From: an uncultured Vampirovibrio sp.
GTDB taxonomy: Bacteria; Cyanobacteriota; Vampirovibrionia; Gastranaerophilales; Gastranaerophilaceae
Reading direction: 5' to 3'
DNA length: 64,000 nt
Assembly (NCBI GenBank): GCA_910584405.1
Contig: CAJUAL010000003.1
Location: forward strand, 136,175-200,174
A model generated the notes under the pieces. That model was not told where the DNA came from, searched no databases, and worked only from the letters and a program-made list of their open reading frames with translations. Shown piece after piece: positions 41,935 to 50,162 of this stretch. Position numbers and translations under genes: made by a program. Numbering within the stretch: position 1 is the first letter of the stretch; each line of letters opens with the position of its first letter.

Positions 41935-42987
41935 ATGAGCAGTGATATCATAACAATTGGAAGTGCAACAATGGATGTTTTTGTAGAGTGTGATGATGCG
42001 AATATTGTATCTGTCAGAAAAAAAGACAGTTGTTCAGAGTTTATGAGTTATCCGTACGGCTCAAAGATTGAGATTTCTGATTTTGCATCTCAAGTCGGCG
42101 GAGGCGGGGTTAATACTGCTGCTAATTTTGCTAATCTTGGTTTTAAAACAGGTGCTATATTTAAAGTCGGTGATGATATTTACTCAAACGGTATTTTTGA
42201 GTTTTTTAAGCACACTGATGTAAAATTATCTTCTGTAATCCAAGATAAAACCGATTCTACAGGTTTTTCTATAATTTTAACAAGTTTTGAGGGTGATAGA
42301 ACCGTTCTGGCTCACAGGGGTGCTAATGCGCATATTAAAAAATCAGAGATTGATTTTGACGCGATAAAGAAAGCTAAATTACTATATATTGCTCCGCTAA
42401 ATGGTGACAGTAACAAAGTTTTGGACGATATTGTAAAATTTGCAAGAGAAAACGGGACTTATGTATGTTTTAATGCCGGAACAACAGGTATTAAAAAAGG
42501 TTTTAATTATCTGAAAAAGATATTAGAATATGCTCAAATTGTAGTATTAAATAAAGAAGAAGCTTCAATGGCTACAGGTATAAATCTTCGTCCTGATACT
42601 AAGGATGTCAAATTCTCAAATATGCTTGTGCATCCTGATTTGAAGGCTATGTTTAATAAGTTGAAAGTATCTGATTACCAGATAATCGTAATCACAGACG
42701 GCGGAGCCGGAGCTTATGCTTATGACGGTAAAAATTATTATTACTGTCCTTGTTTTGACGGTCCTGTAACTTCTACTTTAGGTGCGGGTGACGCTTTTGC
42801 TTCAACTTTTTGTGCCGCATTGTATAAATTTAATGCAAATATTGAAAAATCGCTTGTCGCAGCATCTATTAATTCAGCAGGGGTAGTTTCTGAATTTGGA
42901 GCAACTGCGGGATTGCTGACTTTTGACTGTATCTTGGATAAGATGGAGCAAAACCCTGATTTTTCTTGTCAAATTGAACAAGAATAG
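41935..42987 (+). CDS. PfkB-family carbohydrate/nucleoside kinase
   Basis: 350 residues of the ribokinase fold. The N-terminal substrate part has 'ITIGSATMDVFVE' and 'QVGGGGVNTAANFANLGFKT'; the C-terminal part has 'TDGGAGAYAYDGKNYYYCP' and the signature 'TSTLGAGDAFASTFCAAL' with the catalytic Asp. It phosphorylates a sugar or nucleoside with ATP; the substrate is not evident. Ribosome site GGGAG. Upstream of the two-component pair, from which it is separated by 111 bp. Confidence 0.9.
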   Translation: MSSDIITIGSATMDVFVECDDANIVSVRKKDSCSEFMSYPYGSKIEISDFASQVGGGGVNTAANFANLGFKTGAIFKVGDDIYSNGIFEFFKHTDVKLSSVIQDKTDSTGFSIILTSFEGDRTVLAHRGANAHIKKSEIDFDAIKKAKLLYIAPLNGDSNKVLDDIVKFARENGTYVCFNAGTTGIKKGFNYLKKILEYAQIVVLNKEEASMATGINLRPDTKDVKFSNMLVHPDLKAMFNKLKVSDYQIIVITDGGAGAYAYDGKNYYYCPCFDGPVTSTLGAGDAFASTFCAALYKFNANIEKSLVAASINSAGVVSEFGATAGLLTFDCILDKMEQNPDFSCQIEQE

Positions 42988-43098
42988 TTTATTTTTTGCA
43001 TATGACAATCGGGCTATTTTTATATTGGTAACTTCGGCAATTTTTTTTATTAAACAATTAGTGTTTAATAAAACTATAGTTCAGAAAGGCTGGAAGAA

Positions 43099-43752
43099 AT
43101 GGAAATAGCAAAAGATATTAATGTCGTTATAGTCGAGGATTATAACCTTACAAGAACAGTAGAAAGATATATGTGTCAGAGGTTTAAAAATATAAAAGTC
43201 GGTGCGGATTTTGATAACGCGGAAGATGCTTTGGCATATATAGCTAAAAATAAAGTTGATATGGTCCTTTTAGATATGTGGCTTCCAAAAATGAACGGTA
43301 TCGAGGCTTCAAATATCTTAAAAAGGGTTAATCCTGAATTGAAAATCATAATGGTTGTTCCAAATTTGCATGAACAAGGACTTTTGGGTTCTATTTTTGC
43401 AAATGTCGATGCTTTTGCGTTGAATGACTTAGATATTCATCATTTTGAAAAAATTATGAATATAATTTTTAATGGCGGATATTGGTTTGATTTCAGGTTT
43501 TTACATATGATTTTTAAGTTAGTAAGTATTCTGCCAAAAACGGATTATTATTATCTGAAAGAGGTTTTGACACCTGTTGAGCTTAATGTTATAAGCTTGG
43601 TTTTACAAGGGGTTAGCAAAGAAGATATTGCGGTGTCTTTGAATATTGGTGTAATGGATTTGTATGTTTATATTAATTCGATATTGAAAAAACTTGCAAA
43701 AACCGATATGGCAGAACAAATGTTGAGGTGTGTAAAATATGACATGGTTTAA
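43099..43752 (+). CDS. Response regulator with atypical receiver and LuxR-type HTH
   Basis: 217 residues. The receiver has the acidic pair ('VVIVEDYN') and the phosphoacceptor Asp in 'MVLLDMWLPKMNG'. The conserved Thr/Ser after beta-4 ('IIMVVPNLHEQG') and the Lys after beta-5 ('AFALNDLDIH') are both replaced, so signalling by phosphorylation may be altered. The C-terminal HTH has 'LTPVELNVISLVLQGVSKED' and 'IAVSLNIGVMDLYVYINSIL' like NarL/LuxR proteins. It overlaps the histidine kinase gene by 14 bp, so the two are partners. Confidence 0.85.
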   Translation: MEIAKDINVVIVEDYNLTRTVERYMCQRFKNIKVGADFDNAEDALAYIAKNKVDMVLLDMWLPKMNGIEASNILKRVNPELKIIMVVPNLHEQGLLGSIFANVDAFALNDLDIHHFEKIMNIIFNGGYWFDFRFLHMIFKLVSILPKTDYYYLKEVLTPVELNVISLVLQGVSKEDIAVSLNIGVMDLYVYINSILKKLAKTDMAEQMLRCVKYDMV

Positions 43753-45028
43753 TTTTAACTGCTTGATGAAAAATTTTAAGATTTATTTTTTACATTGTGC
43801 AGGTGCTTTGGTTCTGGTATTTCTTTTATATTGCTTAGTAAAAGATACTAAATTGCTTTCAACTCATTTGGCATTGGGTGTTTTGTTGGTGTTGTTATTG
43901 TTTAAGCTGATACTTGCGTATGTATTGCTTAATCGGAGCACTAATGATAATGCTCATTTATATGATTTAATAAATAATGCTCCTATGTTATCTTATGTTC
44001 AAGATAAAAAGGGGCAGTTTTTATTTGGGAATGCAAGAGCTCAAAAGTTTTTTAATACAGGTGTCGATGTTACAATCGACGGAAAATATATTGAAATATC
44101 ACCTGAAATATTAAAAGAAGAAGAGTTAAAGGAGCTTGATAAGGTTTTAACAACAGGTGAATGCTATCAGATAGAAAAACCTATAAAACTTAAAAACGGT
44201 GATTACAGCTGGTATAGTGTTCATAAAACTCCGTTGAAAAGTAAAAACGGGAAGATTTATGCTATAGCAACTTTTTCAAGAAATATTGATGCGGAAAAAC
44301 GAATACAAGAGCAAAGAGAAACTTATATTGCAACTTTAAGCCATGATTTGAAAACTCCTGCGATTGCTCAGGTTAGGGCTTTGGAACTTTTGTTGAGCGG
44401 GCAGATGGGCGAGTTTAACGAACCTCAAAAAGAAATGCTTAATTTGACTCTGGATTCTTGTCATTATATGTACGATATGGTTTATACCCTGTTATCAACC
44501 TGCAAGTTTGAAAGTGGAGCTGTAAAATTAAATTACAGCAAGGTTAACATGTTTGACTTATTGCATGAAAGTATAAATGAAATTTCTAACCTCGCTCGGG
44601 AAAATTCTATTAATATCGAATGTATACTTAATGATAAAAATTATTGGGTAAATGCTGATAAAATTGAATTAAAACGGGTTGTAATAAACCTTCTTTCTAA
44701 CGCAATTAATTATGCCTTTTCAGGTACTATTGTCCGTGTTGAATTAAAGTCTGATATGAATAATTTTGAATTTAGAGTGGTTAATTCCAGTCCGTATATT
44801 GAACCTGAGGTAATGCTGGGGTTATTTAGAAAGTATGTTTCTCACTCTCAAAAATATAACAAAGTCGGTATCGGATTGGGGTTGTATTTATCTAAAAAGA
44901 TAATAGAAGCTCATGGTGGTGAAATTATTGCCAAAAGTTTAAAAACACAATCAAATACTTTTGGGTTTATTATTCCTATTAATCCGAAAATCTCGGAAGA
45001 AGAACACCTTGAGGCTGTTACACTTTAA
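43739..45028 (+). CDS. Sensor histidine kinase with PAS domain
   Basis: 429 residues. Two membrane helices (about residues 15-35 and 45-62) precede a PAS domain ('LYDLINNAPMLSYVQDKKGQ' to 'ATFSRNIDAEKRIQE'). Then come the H-box 'YIATLSHDLKTPAIAQ', the N-box 'RVVINLLSNAINYAF' and the G2 box 'GIGLGLYLSKKIIEAHGG'. The G1 box, normally D-x-G-x-G, reads 'VVNSSPYIEPE', so ATP binding may be unusual. With almost no loop between the helices, it probably senses an intracellular or membrane signal. Coupled to the response regulator. A second start at 43766 is possible. Confidence 0.9.
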   Translation: MTWFNFNCLMKNFKIYFLHCAGALVLVFLLYCLVKDTKLLSTHLALGVLLVLLLFKLILAYVLLNRSTNDNAHLYDLINNAPMLSYVQDKKGQFLFGNARAQKFFNTGVDVTIDGKYIEISPEILKEEELKELDKVLTTGECYQIEKPIKLKNGDYSWYSVHKTPLKSKNGKIYAIATFSRNIDAEKRIQEQRETYIATLSHDLKTPAIAQVRALELLLSGQMGEFNEPQKEMLNLTLDSCHYMYDMVYTLLSTCKFESGAVKLNYSKVNMFDLLHESINEISNLARENSINIECILNDKNYWVNADKIELKRVVINLLSNAINYAFSGTIVRVELKSDMNNFEFRVVNSSPYIEPEVMLGLFRKYVSHSQKYNKVGIGLGLYLSKKIIEAHGGEIIAKSLKTQSNTFGFIIPINPKISEEEHLEAVTL

Positions 45029-45029
45029 G

Positions 45030-45066
45030 AAAAAGGCGGTTTTGATGTATCAAAACCGCCTTTTTT
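45030..45066. terminator. Bidirectional terminator after the histidine kinase
   Basis: AAAAAGGCGGTTTTGAT and its complement ending in TTTTTT form a long stem with a minimal loop. It serves the kinase and the convergent small exported gene. Confidence 0.85.
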
Positions 45067-45072
45067 AGTTAT

Positions 45073-45384
45073 TTATTTAATTCCCTGTATTCTTATCTGT
45101 CCGTCTTCACCTTTTGTAAATTCCATTGGAGCTTGTGTAGGACGATTGGTATTTGTTTGTTGTTTTCCTTCCTGATAGTCAAGATAGGCATCTTTTTTCT
45201 CTCTTTTTACCTTATATTCATTCGGGTTATTCACGAAATCAAGGGTTTCTTGTTTTTCGAACTGGTGTTGTTTTATTGGAGCAAAATTTCTGTTACCTTC
45301 ATTTATTGGTCCGAGATATTCAAAAGCGTTAGCCATTCCTGTTCCCAGCGCGAAAATTGCAGTTAATAATAAAATCTTTTTCAT
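45073..45384 (-). CDS. Small exported protein, unknown
   Basis: 103 residues: a clear Sec signal peptide 'MKKILLLTAIFALGTGMANA' with cleavage after residue 20, then a short hydrophilic mature protein rich in Gln, Asn, Lys and Glu. It includes 'KREKKDAYLDYQEGKQQTN' and a C-terminal 'FTKGEDGQIRIQGIK'. There are no Cys and no known domain. Ribosome site AGGAG. Function unknown. Confidence 0.65.
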   Translation of the reverse strand: MKKILLLTAIFALGTGMANAFEYLGPINEGNRNFAPIKQHQFEKQETLDFVNNPNEYKVKREKKDAYLDYQEGKQQTNTNRPTQAPMEFTKGEDGQIRIQGIK

Positions 45385-45497
45385 AATATAAAACTCCTTT
45401 TTTATCTTATTTTATCATATATTTACTTCAAAAATCAATAAATACTGCTTTAAGTTAATATTTTGGCTTTAGGATTACTATTTCAGCTAATGAAACA

Positions 45498-45587
45498 GTG
45501 AAAAAATATATTTATTATAAACATGTAAATCCTCAACTCTTCTGATTGCTCAGCTTGCCTCTCTTTGTTTAAGGAGGGGCTTTTTTT
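45498..45587 (+). ncRNA. Candidate small RNA ending at an orphan terminator
   Basis: A strong plus-strand terminator (45557-45587) has no plus-strand gene in front of it: the nearest ends at 45028 with its own terminator. A weak promoter (TTGGCT at 45463-45468, 17 bp, GCTAAT at 45486-45491) would start a transcript of about 90 nt near 45498. No RNA family is recognised; the 5' end is a guess. Confidence 0.25.
45557..45587 (+). terminator. Orphan intrinsic terminator
   Basis: GCCTCTCTTT and AAGGAGGGGC pair over 10 bp with two G-U pairs and the loop GTTT, followed by seven T. Confidence 0.7.
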
Positions 45588-45663
45588 ATTTCTTAACATT
45601 CTGCCTTAAAATTTTTGTTGGTGTATAATTTCATTATATAGTTATATTTTTGAAAGGGCAAAG

Positions 45664-46251
45664 ATGAGAGAATTAGTTGTTGAAAATCAGGAAATTTTAA
45701 TGATTCCGCAAAATTACAAGTTTGTAAATAAAGGCAGAGTAAAAGAAGTCAGAGCAGGCGATTTTACATTGGAGCTTGATTATGAACCTGACGGAATTTT
45801 AGAAAATACTTACTGCGAATTTTTTACTCAAACAAGTCATGGTAAGCTTCATTTTGACTCTTATGCAAAGGAAATCAACGGCAAAACTCTTGTGATTGCA
45901 AGCCCTGCAAAACACAAATTTCTGCAAAGACGTCAATATACCCGTATAAAATATATGACAGATTTAGAAATGGCTTTTGACAATAAGTCTTATAAAATTT
46001 CTACTCTTGATATTTCAGCAGGCGGTATGAAGTTTAAAACTTCCGAAAATCTTAATATCGAAGGAAATTATGCACTTGCCCTTCCTTTAACTGAAGAAGT
46101 TTCAATTAGTTGTTCATTCCAGCCTATCAGAATTGAAAAAGCTCAAGAGGGTTATACCGTATCAGGACAGTTTGTGTTTAATTCAAGTGCTGATAGAATG
46201 TTTGTAACACAATTCTGTGCAAAACGCAGTGTAGAGATTAAGAATAAATAG
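45664..46251 (+). CDS. PilZ-domain protein (c-di-GMP receptor type)
   Basis: 195 residues. The N-terminal half resembles the YcgR-like flagellar-brake fold (beta-rich, 'VNKGRVKEVRAGDFTLELDY'). The C-terminal PilZ domain has the two binding motifs: 'RRQYTRIKYMTDLE' (R-x3-R type) and 'TLDISAGGMKF' (D-x-S-x2-G). Such proteins bind cyclic di-GMP and adjust motility or surface structures. No cyclase is in the window. The PLP enzyme gene follows after 8 bp. Confidence 0.85.
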   Translation: MRELVVENQEILMIPQNYKFVNKGRVKEVRAGDFTLELDYEPDGILENTYCEFFTQTSHGKLHFDSYAKEINGKTLVIASPAKHKFLQRRQYTRIKYMTDLEMAFDNKSYKISTLDISAGGMKFKTSENLNIEGNYALALPLTEEVSISCSFQPIRIEKAQEGYTVSGQFVFNSSADRMFVTQFCAKRSVEIKNK

Positions 46252-46259
46252 GCAAAAAG

Positions 46260-47297
46260 ATGAGTTTATTAAGGCTTTTACCAGAAAGAAATAATAAAAT
46301 TTGTTTTACTACGCCTTCTCACGGTCAAAAAAAAGTGATATTTGACCCGTATAGAGATGTTTATAGGTATGATATCTCGGAAACTGAGTGCCAAAATCCG
46401 CAAGAAGCACTTGAGCGAGCTCAATTAAGGGCAAGGTCTGTTTATCGTACTGTTTCTACAACGTTTTTAACTAACGGTTCAACAAGCGGTATTATAGCTG
46501 CGGTGTTATCTTGTACTCATGTTGGGGATAAGGTTTTAATTGCTTCAAATTCTCACCCGTGTCATTTTAATGCCGTAAGGCTTGCAGGTGCGAGGGCTTT
46601 AACTTACGATTTAGAAATTGATGAAGATTGGGGCGTTCCGTTAGAAACTAAACCGGAAGTGATTGAGTACTATCTGAGCCGTTATAATATAAGTACAGTT
46701 ATTATAACTTCTCCGACTTATGAAGGTATAATTTCTGATATAGAAGAAATTAAGTCTATATGTGAACGTTATGAAGCTTTTTTGATTGTAGATGAGGCTC
46801 ATGGTGCTTTATACCCGTTTTCAGATCAGTTGCCGTTGTCGGCTGTTAATATTGCTGATTTTACCGTTCAATCGCTTCATAAAACCGCTGGAGGGTTAAA
46901 TCCGACAGCCTTATTACATACAAATTGTGATATTGATGTTCGACCTGCTTTAAATATGTTTATGACAACATCACCTTCTTACCCGCTGCTTGCATCAATT
47001 GAAGCTAATATTAATTATCTGGATTCATATGAAGGCGGAAGAGAAATCGATAATATTATTAATCGTCTTGATAATATGCGAATTAAATGTAAAGGCTGTG
47101 AGTTTTTCGGAGATGATCCTACAAAGGTTCTTGTAAAAGTTCCCGGCTTAAGCGGGGAAGAACTTTCGCAAATTCTTTATGAAGATTTTAATATTGAAGA
47201 TGAAAAAACGAACAGTAAGTCAACAATGTTGTTATGCGGAATTGGTACGGATAATAAAAAGATAGATAAATTACAACATGCATTGTCAAAGTTTTAG
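46260..47297 (+). CDS. Short Orn/Lys/Arg decarboxylase-like PLP enzyme
   Basis: 345 residues with the major-domain motifs of the Orn/Lys/Arg decarboxylase family: 'TTFLTNGSTSGIIAAVLSCT', 'VIITSPTYEGIISDIEEIKS', the PLP Asp and His in 'LIVDEAHGAL', and the PLP Lys in 'VQSLHKTAGGLN'. Cyanobacterial and Bacillus-type members are about 480 residues, so this one lacks most of the C-terminal domain. It may be a truncated-type decarboxylase or a distinct PLP enzyme; the substrate is unknown. Possible link to polyamine synthesis with SpeD at 62582. Just downstream of the PilZ gene. Confidence 0.75.
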   Translation: MSLLRLLPERNNKICFTTPSHGQKKVIFDPYRDVYRYDISETECQNPQEALERAQLRARSVYRTVSTTFLTNGSTSGIIAAVLSCTHVGDKVLIASNSHPCHFNAVRLAGARALTYDLEIDEDWGVPLETKPEVIEYYLSRYNISTVIITSPTYEGIISDIEEIKSICERYEAFLIVDEAHGALYPFSDQLPLSAVNIADFTVQSLHKTAGGLNPTALLHTNCDIDVRPALNMFMTTSPSYPLLASIEANINYLDSYEGGREIDNIINRLDNMRIKCKGCEFFGDDPTKVLVKVPGLSGEELSQILYEDFNIEDEKTNSKSTMLLCGIGTDNKKIDKLQHALSKF

Positions 47298-47323
47298 GCA
47301 GCTCAGTAGCTTGGAAATTATTT

Positions 47324-47355
47324 GTCACCCTGAACTTGATTCAGGGTCTATCAAT
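47324..47355. repeat. 32-bp dispersed hairpin repeat, copy 2
   Basis: Identical over 32 bp to 20459-20490. It lies in the gap between two convergent genes (PLP enzyme and lytic transglycosylase), where its CCCTGA/TCAGGG hairpin could aid termination. Confidence 0.7.
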
Positions 47356-47439
47356 GCTATTAAAAACCCTAACGGATAAACTAACAATGACGTATAACAG
47401 TTATTGTTTCTCGGTATGAGAAAGTGCAACATGTTAATC

Positions 47440-48189
47440 TTACAGATAGTTTGCAAGGATATTTTTAACATAATTTTGGGTTTCTTTGTACGGAGGAACT
47501 CCTGAATATCTGTCAACAGCATTTGGTCCGGCGTTATATGCGGCAAGTGCTAAAATTACATTGCCGTTATATTTGTTTAGCATAGATTTTAGGTATTTAA
47601 CCCCGCCTTCTACGTTTTGGGTTGGATTAAGCGGATCTGCTACTCCTAATGCTTTTGCTGTTGATGGCATCAATTGCATTAAGCCTAAGGCTCCGGCTTT
47701 TGATTTTGCGTTCGGATTAAATCCTGATTCTTGTTTTATAAGTGCTTGTACAAGTCTTTCATCAACGCCATGTTTATTTGCAACTTGGTTTATCATATTA
47801 AGAAGTTGTGATTTTTTGTTTGTTGAAGCATTTACTGCATCAGGATTGTATACTCTTGTTGCATCATTTACTTCCTGAATAGCGCGTTTTAGGGTTGCAT
47901 TTGTTATATTATTTTCGTTATAGATGTTTCCGTTAACGTTTAGAGAATTAGGGTTAAGCAGAAGTGAACCAAAGTTTACGGCTTTTGAGTTTGATAAAAC
48001 TTTTTCAAAAGATTGTACGGAATCAGCATTCGGCGGATAAATAGTATCAAGCGCACTATTCGCTCTTGCTTGTTGAGGGTTTAGTTGCCTGTCAACATTT
48101 TTTACATAATTATTTATCTGCGAAGCTCGTTGCATTGCAGCGGCTTTTCCGCCTGAATTTAATAATCCTTGTATCATTTCAGAGAACAT
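47440..48189 (-). CDS. Lytic transglycosylase (SLT domain) without Sec signal
   Basis: 249 residues. The C-terminal SLT domain has the catalytic Glu in 'ALIKQESGFNPNAKSKAG', then 'ALGLMQLMPSTAKALGV' and 'VILALAAYNAGPNAVDRY'. It cleaves the glycan strand of peptidoglycan. The N-terminal 110 residues are polar and Asn/Gln-rich, starting MFSEMIQGLLNSGGK, with no signal peptide or lipobox, though a GGAGG ribosome site lies upstream. This is the third wall hydrolase in the window without a Sec signal; it may be carried out by a dedicated machine such as a pilus or secretion apparatus. Confidence 0.88.
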   Translation of the reverse strand: MFSEMIQGLLNSGGKAAAMQRASQINNYVKNVDRQLNPQQARANSALDTIYPPNADSVQSFEKVLSNSKAVNFGSLLLNPNSLNVNGNIYNENNITNATLKRAIQEVNDATRVYNPDAVNASTNKKSQLLNMINQVANKHGVDERLVQALIKQESGFNPNAKSKAGALGLMQLMPSTAKALGVADPLNPTQNVEGGVKYLKSMLNKYNGNVILALAAYNAGPNAVDRYSGVPPYKETQNYVKNILANYL

Positions 48190-48286
48190 GCTCTTACCTG
48201 CCTCCCATATTACACTATCATTCTACTTTAATTTTACATTAAGTGTATCCTCCAAAAGGTTTAAGGATTATTTTTGATATGTCAAA

Positions 48287-48733
48287 TTAATGTTTTCTGA
48301 CAATCTTATTAAAATATTCAGGATCATTTTTTGCCTTTAATGCGCAGGTTATACCGTTTATGTTACTGTTATTATCGTTTAAGTTACAATATTTTTCGAC
48401 ATCATTTTCATATTTGGTACCTTTTTCTCCCATCGCTTTTAATTCTCCATCTATAAATTGAAATGTAAATAAATCATGTCCTGCTTTATTAGGTGGTGTA
48501 TTGTACCCGTTTATATCAATGGATACAAGTATAAAACTACTATTAATACAGTTTTCAAAAAGTATAGTGGTACTGTCTTGTAATATTAAATACCCATCAT
48601 CTAGCCAAGTGCTATAAAATTTTTGAGCTCCGTTAACGGTTTTATATTTATGTTCTATACCACAATATGTACCACTTCTTGATATTGTTAAATATGGTTT
48701 GAATTCTTCATATAACCATGTTTGCTCCTGTCG
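48287..48733 (-). pseudogene. 5'-truncated remnant of a type IV pilin-like gene
   Basis: The open minus-strand frame has no start codon before a stop just upstream (48734-48736). It encodes about 148 residues matching the C-terminal part of the protein at 7511: 'SIDINGYNTPPNKAGHDLF', 'FIDGELKAMGEKGTKYENDV' and 'GITCALKAKNDPEYFNK' parallel 'DINGYNNPPNRLGYDLF' and 'GIACAHKAKNDTEYFK'. The prepilin helix is gone. The only Met is late, so this is a degraded copy or the silent half of a broken gene. It is divergent from the HTH gene at 48838. Confidence 0.7.
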
Positions 48734-48769
48734 TCAAAATCAAATAAATATCAGTCATGTAATTAATAA

Positions 48770-48789
48770 TTATAGTCATATAACTATAA
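48770..48789. promoter_or_regulatory. 20-bp near-perfect inverted repeat in front of the HTH gene
   Basis: TTATAGTCAT and ATAACTATAA match in 9 of 10 positions. It sits between the pilin remnant and the divergent HTH gene, the same layout as the palindrome at 1037-1058 though the sequence differs. Confidence 0.4.
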
Positions 48790-48837
48790 AATGTCAATCT
48801 GTTTGTTTTTATTAACAGCAAAGTATAACATAGTAAA

Positions 48838-49068
48838 ATGGAATATAAATTTGACAATATAAAGATTATTGATTTTATAAAAACTTTAACGATTTACAAA
48901 GGTTTGTCACTTAGAAAGCTTGTAAGTCGTATCGCCCAGAGTAAAAATACCAGCGATTGTTATTCAAATTTTTATGCAAAATTAAAAAAAGAAACGATAA
49001 AGTTTTCAGAAGTCGTTGATGTTGCAGAAACTTTAGGGTATGAAATAATATTTCGCGAAAAGGTGTAG
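48838..49068 (+). CDS. Small putative DNA-binding (HTH-like) protein
   Basis: 76 residues with a helix-turn-helix-like pattern: 'TIYKGLSLRKLVSRIAQSKN', then 'CYSNFYAKLKKETIKFSEVV' and 'DVAETLGYEIIFREKV'. It resembles the short phage/XRE-like proteins whose last strand ends '...YEI.F'. No effector domain. There is no ribosome site; TATAAC at 48824-48829 ends 8 bp before the ATG, so it may be leaderless. Divergent from the pilin remnant across an inverted repeat. Confidence 0.6.
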   Translation: MEYKFDNIKIIDFIKTLTIYKGLSLRKLVSRIAQSKNTSDCYSNFYAKLKKETIKFSEVVDVAETLGYEIIFREKV

Positions 49069-49090
49069 GGGTAAATGTTATAGCACCTTC

Positions 49091-50146
49091 TTATTTTATC
49101 AGCATGCAATCGCCGTAGCTGAAAAACCTGTATTTATTCTCTATTGCTTCATTGTAAGCTTTAAAAATAAAATCTTTACCTGCTAATGCGCTTACAAGCA
49201 TTAATAATGTTGATTTTGGCAGGTGAAAGTTTGTTATTAATTTATCAATAACTTTAAATTCATATGGCGGGTAAATAAACAGTTCAGAATGGTCATGACA
49301 TGCTTTTATGCAGCCGTATTTTTGATAAGCTGTTTCAAGAGTTCTTACTGTTGTTGTTCCGACTGCAACTAATTTTTTGCCTGCGGATTTTGCTTTATTG
49401 ATTTTGTCGGCAGCTTCCTGAGTAATTTCAAATGTTTCAGAGTGCATTTTATGGTCTAAAACATTTTCACATTTTACCGGTCTGAAAGTACCTAAGCCTA
49501 CATTTAGGGTAACATAAGCAATTTCAACCCCTTTAGCTTTTAGCTTGTCTAAGATTTCCTGAGTGAAATGTAAGCCTGCAGTTGGAGCGGCAACAGAGCC
49601 TTCGTCTTTTGCGTAAACTGTTTGGTATCTGTTAAAATCAAATTGTTTAAGTGCTTCTGATTGTAGTTTTCTTTCAATATACGGAGGAAGCGGAATATTT
49701 CCTACTTTATGTAAAATTTCAAACAAATCACCTTCATACATAAGTTCAACAAGCCATTCACCTGCTTCTTCAAGTCTTTCAATTGCTCGTACGCTTAATT
49801 CGTCGCTGATTTTTATAATCGTATCAGGCTTAACTCGTTTTGACGGTTTTATTAAAGCGCTCCAAAGAGTTTTATTGTTATTTACCCCTTCCAATAGAAA
49901 TACTTCTATTTTTGCACCTGTGTCCTTTGTTCCGTAAAGCCTTGCAGGAATTACTTTTGTGTTGTTTAGTACTAAAATTGAGTTTTCGTCTATATAGTCA
50001 ACAATGTCAAAAAAGTGTTTATGTTCAATTGTTTGATTAGCTTTATCTAAGACAAGCATTTTTGAATTTTGACGCTTATCAGCAGGCATTTGGGCAATAA
50101 GCTCTTCGGGTAATTCATAATCAAAATCGCTTAATTTTATTTCCAT
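49091..50146 (-). CDS. queA: S-adenosylmethionine:tRNA ribosyltransferase-isomerase
   Basis: 351 residues, full length: 'LSDFDYELPEELIAQMPADK', 'SILVLNNTKVIPARLYGTK', 'PTAGLHFTQEILDKLKAKGV', 'YVTLNVGLGTFRPVKCENV' and 'LITNFHLPKSTLLMLVSALA'. It adds the epoxycyclopentandiol ribosyl group from SAM to the 7-aminomethyl-deazaguanine base of tRNA during queuosine synthesis. yidC lies 16 bp upstream on the same strand, so the two share a transcript. Confidence 0.97.
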   Translation of the reverse strand: MEIKLSDFDYELPEELIAQMPADKRQNSKMLVLDKANQTIEHKHFFDIVDYIDENSILVLNNTKVIPARLYGTKDTGAKIEVFLLEGVNNNKTLWSALIKPSKRVKPDTIIKISDELSVRAIERLEEAGEWLVELMYEGDLFEILHKVGNIPLPPYIERKLQSEALKQFDFNRYQTVYAKDEGSVAAPTAGLHFTQEILDKLKAKGVEIAYVTLNVGLGTFRPVKCENVLDHKMHSETFEITQEAADKINKAKSAGKKLVAVGTTTVRTLETAYQKYGCIKACHDHSELFIYPPYEFKVIDKLITNFHLPKSTLLMLVSALAGKDFIFKAYNEAIENKYRFFSYGDCMLIK

Positions 50147-50162
50147 GCTGATAATTCCTCGC

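Noticed and set aside
46260..47297. A clear arginine decarboxylase (speA) call
   Set aside because: The protein lacks the C-terminal domain of known members, and no substrate-specific residue can be judged by eye.
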